Positions 56,991 to 64,000 of a DNA stretch of 64,000 bases are shown here, one piece after another. The number at the start of each line of letters is the position of its first letter. The first letter of the stretch is position 1. The notes under the pieces were generated by a model. That model saw only the letters and a list, made by a program, of their open reading frames with translations, was not told the origin of the DNA and searched no databases. The DNA lies in the NCBI GenBank assembly GCA_928212115.1, contig CAKMRJ010003334.1, positions 32,638,740 through 32,702,739 of the forward strand, written 5' to 3'. This DNA comes from Lactuca virosa. Lineage: Eukaryota; Streptophyta; Magnoliopsida; Asterales; Asteraceae. Position numbers and translations under genes: made by a program.

Positions 56991-57902
56991 TGAATGTTGT
57001 GATAAGGTGACATCCGCTGACCGCTGTTATAATGATTAATGGTGAATATAACTATTGTGACAAAGTAACACTTTAGATTTAAATGATTTTTCGTACACAT
57101 ATTTGTGATTACTAACCAACAAATTTGAACAGCTTTATTCATTTATACTTAAATGCATATGAAGAAAAAAAAACCTCGTCAAAATATCAAATTAATTGTA
57201 ATTATAAAATATAAAATACTCACAAGAAATCAAAGTATATATAATGTGGAGTGGACTTTCAAATTATCCGACTCTAATTTTTAAGAAAGGGAAAATCATC
57301 ATCCAAATCCATTTGTTAAAACGATTTTGAAAACAGTTGGAAACGGAGATGACGCGACGCAAAACGTGCTAACAAACTTCTTACGTCATTGCTTTCTGTT
57401 ACACCAAATTGAGTCAATGCTCGATAAATGACATGCCACGTGGAAGGACTGCTATTTTTGTCACGTGTTCAAGATCAATTGTTTGTTTTATATGTATCTA
57501 AATGTACTTTATATATTGTTACATGATTAATATTTTAATTTAATATGTAATTCAGACAAAAATTGGTCAAAAAAATAATTAACCCCAGTCGCGTGATTTT
57601 CCAACTAACTTATGAACATACTCATACCATGTCACTCTCTGATTAAAAATAATTCTAAAAGAAATAAAGAAAACAAAAATGGAAACCCCTTTGAGTAATA
57701 AGGGAAAGGGTTTAGACTTTAAACCACGCAAATTCAGATATACACATATAAATATGAGTTACCCTTCAAACATTGCAGAAACTTCTCCATTTGTTCTTAA
57801 TGTTCTTGTGAAAATCCTCTTCGAAAACCGCATTACTCATTTACTTCAATCCATTTCGTTTCGGACCTGTGGGATTCTCTCTGTTTCTCACAAACAATCA
57901 CC
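56991..57902 (+). promoter_or_regulatory. GDH2 upstream region with two G-boxes and a TATA box
   Basis: Two CACGTG G-boxes: 57437-57442 (within the palindrome CCACGTGG) and 57462-57467, 25 bp apart. TATAAATA at 57747-57754 would put the transcription start near 57785, leaving a leader of about 120 nt. In that leader a three-codon upstream frame (ATG TTC TTG TGA, 57800-57811) precedes the GDH start. G-boxes bind bZIP and bHLH factors; the GDH family is known to respond to darkness, carbon starvation and ABA, so bZIP control is a reasonable inference. A hAT element ends 912 bp upstream of the ATG. Confidence 0.6.
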
Positions 57903-60609
57903 ATGAATGCTCTCGCTGCAACGACTAGGAACTTCCGTCATGCTTGTCGTCTTATTAACGTAGATCAAAAGCTCGAGATGAGTCTCTTGATACCTTTTAG
58001 AGAAATCAAGGTGCGTAGAAATGATTTGTAAATAGTTGATTGTTCTGATTTAGAATGCTATCGAGTATTGATGTGATATTTTTGTTTTTCGATCAGGTGG
58101 AGTGCACAATCCCGATGGATGATGGATCATTGGTTTCTTATGTTGGATTTAGAGTTCAACATGATAATTCTCGTGGTCCGATGAAAGGAGGAATCAGATA
58201 TCATCCTAAGGTGATTTGATTCATCTTTTGATCTTTGTTTCTGTGTCATATGGTTGTGTTTAGTGATAACTTAGATTTAGTTTTCAGGATTTTACTTCTT
58301 GTTTCATCTCTGCAATTGATATGCATTTTGCTGTGTTCATTGAGTTTTTTTTTGAGAATTCTACTCTGTTGATCGAACTACAGTTTTGCTGTGTTGATTG
58401 TTTGTCAAACGCATTTCTACTGCATGCTCCGATTATGTTTGCAATATCAACTTCATTTTACTACTGTTGATTCATTGAATTTGTGAGGATTTTACTGTGT
58501 TGATTGATATGCAATCGTCCTGTGTTGATTGTTGTTTATCAAATGCATTTCTACTTCTCCGATCATGTCTGCAATATATATTTAATTTTACTGTTGTTAA
58601 TTGATTAGTTTTTGTGATAAATTCTGTCTGTTATATGCAATTTTACTGTTTGGATCATAACCTATGCCATGCAAAACATGTTTATGATCAACAAAACCTA
58701 ACAATATAACCAAACTAAATCGCGATCTGATCAAAATTAACGCAACCGACTGAATCTATCTCATCTTTCTTGATTTGATGTTATCTGTTCTTGATTTGGT
58801 TGCTCAATCGATTCATTATCACGATTCATCATACTTCTCACCGACTGTGTTACTTTGGATTTCAGCTCTACATTCTGAAAAAGGTATTTTAAGTATAATT
58901 CCTAGTTCAGAATACTTTCAACGCCTTGGTCATACCGTCATATGCATCCGGTTAATTATTTTCCAGTTAGATCTATATTTTTTGTGTTTCTATTTATTGG
59001 CGTCATTGAAGATGCGTTTGAAATTGAAACTGCTTGATATGGTTGGTATATGTTAATTTTCTCAAGGTTAACCTTGACGAGGTCAACGCCTTGGCTCAAC
59101 TAATGACCTGGAAAACTGCTGTGATGGACCTTCCTTACGGTGGAGCAAAGGGTGGGATCGGATGCACACCTAAGACCTTAACCAAGTCTGAGCTTGAACG
59201 GATGACACGTGTCTTCACACAAAAACTTCAAGATCTCATCGGAACAAACATCGATGTTCCCGCGCCAGATATGGGCACCAATTCTCAGGTTTGCACACAA
59301 TTAGAATTAATACGATTTGCCAGCTGTCTTACTAATTAAGTCATGTCTCGGATAATTAATGACAGACTATGGCTTGGATTCTGGATGAGTATTCGAAATT
59401 CCATGGTTATTCACCGGCTTGTGTCACCGGAAAGCCACTGGTGAGAGTAATTATAATTTATAAATTTATAATATTAAATTATAATTAGAATATTCATAGC
59501 CTTTCTTTGTTTAATGACTAGGAACTTGGTGGGTCCCTTGGAAGAGAGTCTGCAACTGGGTATGGTGTAGTTATTTCCACGGAAGCGTTACTTAACGAAC
59601 ATGGGAAGTCGATCAAAGATTCAACTTTTGTTATTCAGGTATGATTGTTGCATGTAACTTGTAGCAGGATTCATGTCCTCAAGATTTTGTTGTGTGTATC
59701 ATGTGGTTGAGTTTTACAGGGTTTTGGGAATGTGGGGTCTTGGGCTGCAAGGATGATTCATGAAAAAGGTGGTAAGATTGTTGCATTGAGTGACATCACT
59801 GGAGCTATAAAGAACCCAAATGGTATCGATATAGTGGAATTGTTCAAACATAGAGAGACAGGGGGGGACTTAAGCGATTTCAATGGAGGAGAAACCATGG
59901 ATCCTGATGAATTGCTATTTCAGCAATGTGATGTTCTGATTCCATGTGCCTTAGGTGGTGTTATCACCAGGTTATTTTCTACCAATCAATAATTCTACCA
60001 TTTAAATACAGATTTTTCATTATTCTAAAATTTCAAATTGTCCATTGAAGTGAAAATGCTGACGATGTTAAAGCCAAGTTCATCATAGAAGCTGCAAATC
60101 ATCCTACTGATCCTGAAGCAGACGAGGTAACATTTTGGTCCCAAAAACTTGTCTTTTACAACTTTGGTCTTTATTTGAGAATTTTTTAATATTTTTGGTC
60201 TTTATTTGATAAGATATATTTGATTGGTACATACACAACACAGGTTCTGTATAAGAAAGGAGTTGTAATACTTCCAGATATCTATGCAAATGCTGGAGGT
60301 GTGACTGTTAGCTACTTTGAGTGGGTTCAGGTATTGTATGTATTAAATTAAATTAGAAGAAAAAACAGTTTTATATGTAGTTAGTTGGTATGAAAAGGTG
60401 AATGAATTGTATGAAATTTACAGAATATTCAGGGGTTTATGTGGGAGGAAAAGGTGGTGAATAAATACTTGATACAATACATGAGGCAAGCTTTCCGTGA
60501 CATCAAGGACATGTGTCACACACACAATTGCAGCCTTAGGATGGGAGCATTCGCATTGGGAGTGGAGAGGGTTGCACGTGCTACTATCTTAAGAGGATGG
60601 GAGGCTTAG
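57903..60609 (+). CDS. GDH2: NAD(H)-dependent glutamate dehydrogenase, GDH2 type, 9 exons
   Basis: Mitochondrial enzyme that interconverts glutamate and 2-oxoglutarate plus ammonium; a hexamer. Exons: 57903-58010, 58097-58210, 59067-59288, 59366-59440, 59522-59638, 59720-59970, 60051-60126, 60244-60330, 60424-60609. All introns are GT-AG and the joined frame gives 411 codons without a stop, the usual plant length. Landmarks: KGGIRYHP (Lys66), PYGGAKGG with the catalytic Lys102, PAPDMGT (Asp142), the dinucleotide loop GFGNVG (213-218), a 12-residue EF-hand-like loop DFNGGETMDPDE (265-276), EAANHPTDPEAD (309-320) and the C-terminus RGWEA. IPCALGG, EAANHP, the EF-hand loop and the C-terminus fit GDH2 better than GDH1. 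The N-terminus starts MNALAATTRNFRHA, as in known plant GDHs. Unusual residues: Lys74-Val-Asn-Leu where Glu-Val-Asp-Pro is common. Confidence 0.95.
58211..59066 (+). other. Long second intron of GDH2 with tandem duplication
   Basis: 856 bp, much longer than the other introns (75-117 bp). It contains two diverged copies of a unit of about 130 bp, starting near 58390 and 58520 (TGTGTTGATTGTTTGTCAAA and its variant, then GCATTTCTACT and TGTTTGCAATAT). An open frame at 58775-59056 in this intron is not coding: exon 3 begins at 59067 in the conserved frame. Confidence 0.75.
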
Positions 60610-62130
60610 ATACATAGTTTGTTTGGTTTTAACTGTTTTTCCATTTACAAATAATAACTCCTGATCAGAACTTGAATTCCTTGCTTTCATTCTGATACAT
60701 GATGTGATGTGATGTGAATCACACAAACACACTATTACATTGGAGTAATACACATAACATTTGGTGGTCATTTTTGGGTTAACTGCTTTACTTTTCAAGT
60801 CGTGCTATATATGAGTAGTTTTAACAAAGTATGTGTTAGTGTAATCTGGTAATATTGATGGATTTTATTTTGGGGAAAAATGCAGTAAGATCTAATCTGT
60901 ATTCAATGGAATATTGGAAAGAGAAATTTGACAGATTGCAAGGTTTCAGTTGGAACCCTAACGGAGGAAAAGAATGTCAATTTCATATATAAAATTATAG
61001 CTCCTAGTGGTAACCTTTATTAATCGACCACTTACATTTTAGATATCAAAAACTGCACCAGAAAACAAACAATGGTAACTACATTGCTATTTTAGATGAT
61101 TTCCAAAATTCCATGCCAAGATTGGATATAACATAGCTCCGTCCCTTTTAACTTTTCCCCTTAAAAAATCTTTATTTCTTGCACAGATACCGATGTTTCC
61201 CAATATCAGGCATGCATTCATTCAATGGAACCATCATTCAAATTGAAGTCCTAATTAAGTCATCAGAAACCTTGTGCTTGATACATTATTCATGAAATAC
61301 AGGGTCAGCTGCAATCTATATTACAACCCTATTATCACAACATAACTCAACATGAATTACACTAGTCACATTTTGATCATTCAATTTTTTCAAAACCTAC
61401 AGGAATTTTGCAAGTCACTTCGTCCATTGCACGGTAAAGGCTCTATCTGGATTCTGGACCTGACATGAGTTGCTTTTTCAGTTTATCACGAGATCAATGA
61501 TCTCCCAAAAAAAATAAAAATACAAAACCTTGTAATAACATATCTCCCAGATAAAATGCATTTGCCCCTCCACATAAGCCCACAAGTACATATTTTTCCA
61601 CTAAAATCATCATAGGGATGAACACTATTAGTATGATCATAAAACTGCCTGAAAATTAAAAAAATTTCAAATTATTAATGTCAATAATTCAGGGATGTCC
61701 TTTAAGACATATTGCAAAAAAAAAAAAGGATCATTTTGTTCAAAAAACTTTATGTTCTTTGCAAAAAAATAAAAAATAAATAAAACATATTTTTTCTTTC
61801 AAGACTGAATTGTACTCCTTTTATACATTAGTATTACCCAAGAAACACAAATTCACATCCCTAGAATCATATTTACCCAAGAGATGGTTCAGTTACATAA
61901 ACAAGGGCAAAACACACAACGCGAAAATGATGTGATGGTGGACTTTTTTTTTTTGCTTAACTTCTACTTTTTTTTTAAATTCAAAATTTTACGTTATATA
62001 CAAGTAATAACTAATACTTTGTTTAACTTGATAAAAAATGTTATTTTTAGATTTGTTTATGTAACATATTTACGTTGGGTCCAATATTGTCTCTCTAAAA
62101 GAGCATTTATGGAGAGGGGAGAGTCAGACT
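60610..62130. other. GDH2 3' flank; no gene seen
   Basis: The 3' untranslated region follows the TAG. AT-rich DNA after about 60850 shows A-runs and T-runs (61719-61729, 61946-61955) but no frame with recognisable domains and no repeat I could match in the window. Confidence 0.5.
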
Positions 62131-62350
62131 CCAATATATATAGACAATTATAGGGTCGTGTCACATCAATGTGGGATACACACTTACACTCCACCCAGAG
62201 GCTTCATGAAAACATACATGAATGCATAAGCCACGGGGATGTGGATGCTGACTCTGATACCATTAAGATATATGTAGACAATTATAGGAAGACTACAACT
62301 TATATAGACAATTATAGGAACGTGTAGCATAAATGTAAGATACACTAACA
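62120..62350 (-). mobile_element. Possible TRIM (very small LTR element)
   Basis: Reading the minus strand: a short repeat starting TGTTAGTGTATCTTACATTT at 62350, then a primer site TGGTATCAGAG (about 62252-62262), an internal part of about 60-75 bp, a purine-rich CCTCTGGGTGGAG, and a second repeat starting TGTAAGTGTGTATCCCACAT at 62188. Both repeats share CCTATAATTGTCTATAT. A primer site between short direct repeats without coding capacity is the TRIM layout. Ends are imperfect, so this may be a decayed copy. Confidence 0.45.
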
Positions 62351-62412
62351 TATTACTAAATTCAAATATGCTCGTCCCAAACTTCATATGATGATTGGAA
62401 ACATGGCTCTCC

Positions 62413-62532
62413 CTAAACCCTCTCATGTTCTTTTGATTCACCATCTTCCTTGTATGGATGATCATGCATTTTCCACAAAATTTTCACATCAGCTTCGGGG
62501 TCTTGGAACAACCATGTACCCCATGTAATGTG
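62413..62532 (-). CDS. Possible terminal exon of an unknown gene
   Basis: After a strong acceptor (CTTTTTCTAG) on the minus strand a frame reads TWGTWLFQDPEADVKILWKM, then a charged stretch HDHPYKEDGESKEHERV and TAG at 62413-62415. Composition looks like protein and not like the surrounding AT-rich DNA. I cannot find upstream exons between 62533 and the window edge, and I do not recognise a family. It could be a gene fragment or chance. Confidence 0.25.
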   Translation of the reverse strand, partial: HITWGTWLFQDPEADVKILWKMHDHPYKEDGESKEHERV

Positions 62533-64000
62533 CTAGAAAAAGATTGATAAATGAGTTATCATCACCATAAGTCTTAATCCCTTAAGATTGTCCTGCGAAC
62601 CAAGCTTGTAAAGGGTATAACATGAAGATATATACAGATTCTATGAATAACAAGTCCTTTGTCCTACCTACAAACCTATATACTCAAATGGCATTATTGA
62701 AATTATATTTCTCCATTCCTCCTTTCCAAATCTGGTTTAGACGAAGAAACAAATGAAGGTTGCAGACGGACTAAAATCAATGACAACATTTACTTTTTTG
62801 ATGGTTGTGTTTTATGTAGTTTGCTATTTTCTTATGCATATTTTTGTGATTTTCTTAATCGTGTTTTCACGTTTCCATACGAGGGTATGATATTGTGGCG
62901 ATTTCATAGTTTAATGAAATCTAGGTTCGATGTGTTAAATGTTATTTTTTCGTGAGAGTTATCTCTAGTTGATAACCAAAATATATAGGAACTCAATATA
63001 TGTAGTTGCAGATTCAAAACCAAAAGTAACAAGGTCATAAAAATGATAAAAAAAATCTGAATTTCAAGGTTTTTTAGTTGGTTTTCAATAAAAGTGGTTG
63101 CCAAAAATACTACACCAAATTTTTTTTTTTTCTCAAATGCCCCACTTTTAAGTGGGGTCTATGCACATCCATCACTAAATATATATTGAGGCTAACCTAA
63201 CATGGTATGCGACCAAGTCATTAATGTCCGTTACATCCATCAGAATATTGAAATATACATGTAGACTAATGTTCACCACAATTTTATCGGGATGATTTGT
63301 CCAAACATTTAGATGTTGTTTGTTTTTTCAAAGTGAAAACGTATGAAGTTTGCGGACCACATCTGCAACCATCTGCAACATAAGAGATAGACCAAACGAC
63401 TGTAGTCTATAATAAGAAGTCTGTTTTTTTAACGTCTGCAGACAGTTGCAATAAACTGAAATTAATTATACAATAGTTAAAAATAATTCTAAATAAAAAA
63501 TTTATTTAGTTTAATCATATGCAAATCAAATATAAAGATCATTATGACGATATGATTTTTAAAAACGTTTATATAAAATAATTAAACATAATATTTGCTA
63601 AATAACAATAAATAAAATTTGTTAATTTAGCAAACAATATGTTCCTTTTGTTAAATTTTCGAATATGATCGTTATTTTTCCTGTTAGCTTCAATAAACTT
63701 AGTAATTTTAGTGATTAACTTTATAATTTATTAATATTTGGTTATAGACAATGTAACACAAAAAAAATATTAATATAAAATTTACCAAACGGTTTTGAAA
63801 TTATGTAAAATATACTCGAATTGTTTATAATATCATGCATAATATTATTAAAATAATAAGCATATTGAAAAAAATTAAAACAAATCTATGTTGAACAATA
63901 TAACTTATAATAAGGTGAGAAGTGGTGTGAAAAGGAGTGTTCAATGTTGTGCCACACATCACATGTGCAATAGTTTTTAAGCCAGAAGTCTTCTGAAAAA
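62533..64000. other. AT-rich intergenic DNA; no gene seen
   Basis: Long AT-rich stretch with a T-run at 63120-63130 and a moderately GC patch at 63340-63450 (TGTTTGTTTTTTCAAAG, GTCTGCAGAC) that may be part of a small non-autonomous DNA element, though I could not define its ends. No frame of note. Confidence 0.4.

Noticed and set aside
57679..57906. 75-codon frame just upstream of GDH2
   Set aside because: Spans the TATA box and leader; out of frame with GDH2 and without known motifs.
58775..59056. 93-codon frame before GDH2 exon 3
   Set aside because: Lies in intron 2; the conserved protein resumes at 59067 after a CAAG acceptor.

Overview
This window is repeat-dominated plant nuclear DNA. 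Evidence: nested LTR retrotransposons with tRNA-iMet primer sites, a hAT DNA transposon with GT-AG introns, and one intron-containing plant gene, mitochondrial NAD(H) glutamate dehydrogenase of the GDH2 type. The repeat style (Tekay-like chromovirus LTRs carrying GACTCGNCGAGTC or GTACGC..GCGTAC arrays, plus TNT1-like copia elements) suggests an Asteraceae genome, probably lettuce (Lactuca). That assignment is inference from memory, not a database match.

Layout. Positions 1-26654 are one nest. Copia D (+; only its 3' end, 24985-26654) contains copia C (-; 22903-24984). Copia C contains a Ty3/gypsy chromovirus (+; 11428-22902). The chromovirus contains copia A (-; 1-11427, running off the left edge) and, in its 3' LTR, two sibling solo LTRs, one inside the other (16951-21990 and 18350-20646). 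Copia A itself holds a complete non-autonomous copia B (1059-7104) and a solo LTR (7682-10617). Copia B carries an inserted LTR-plus-primer-site fragment.

Positions 27127-52134 are a second nest. A minus-strand gypsy LTR is split by solo LTRs at 27488-34786 (itself holding 29709-31812), 35228-36880 and 37719-52077. The last contains a truncated minus-strand chromovirus (38638-51693), whose 3' LTR contains a complete young copia element (39677-47398). I found matching 5-bp target duplications for nearly every nested insertion, so the order of events can be read directly. A copia LTR remnant (52135 to about 53010) and a complete hAT transposon with a broken transposase (53130-56990) follow.

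The right end is gene territory. GDH2 (57903-60609) has nine exons that join without a frame break into 411 codons and is the only gene I consider functional. It has a TATA box and two G-boxes upstream. Downstream DNA is AT-rich, with a possible TRIM element and one possible terminal exon of an unknown minus-strand gene.

The main unexplained signal is in the LTRs. Each gypsy LTR family has its own short CG-containing dyad (GTACGC..GCGTAC, GACTCG.CGAGTC, CTCACGACGTGAG, CCACGTCGTGG or CCACCACC..GGTGGTGG), repeated many times. In the better-preserved LTRs it forms two clusters, one just upstream of the TATA box and one about 0.7-0.9 kb inside. Two LTRs that are otherwise homologous carry different dyads in both clusters, as if the dyad had been swapped as a module. 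The same GACTCG dyad also occurs in copia leaders.
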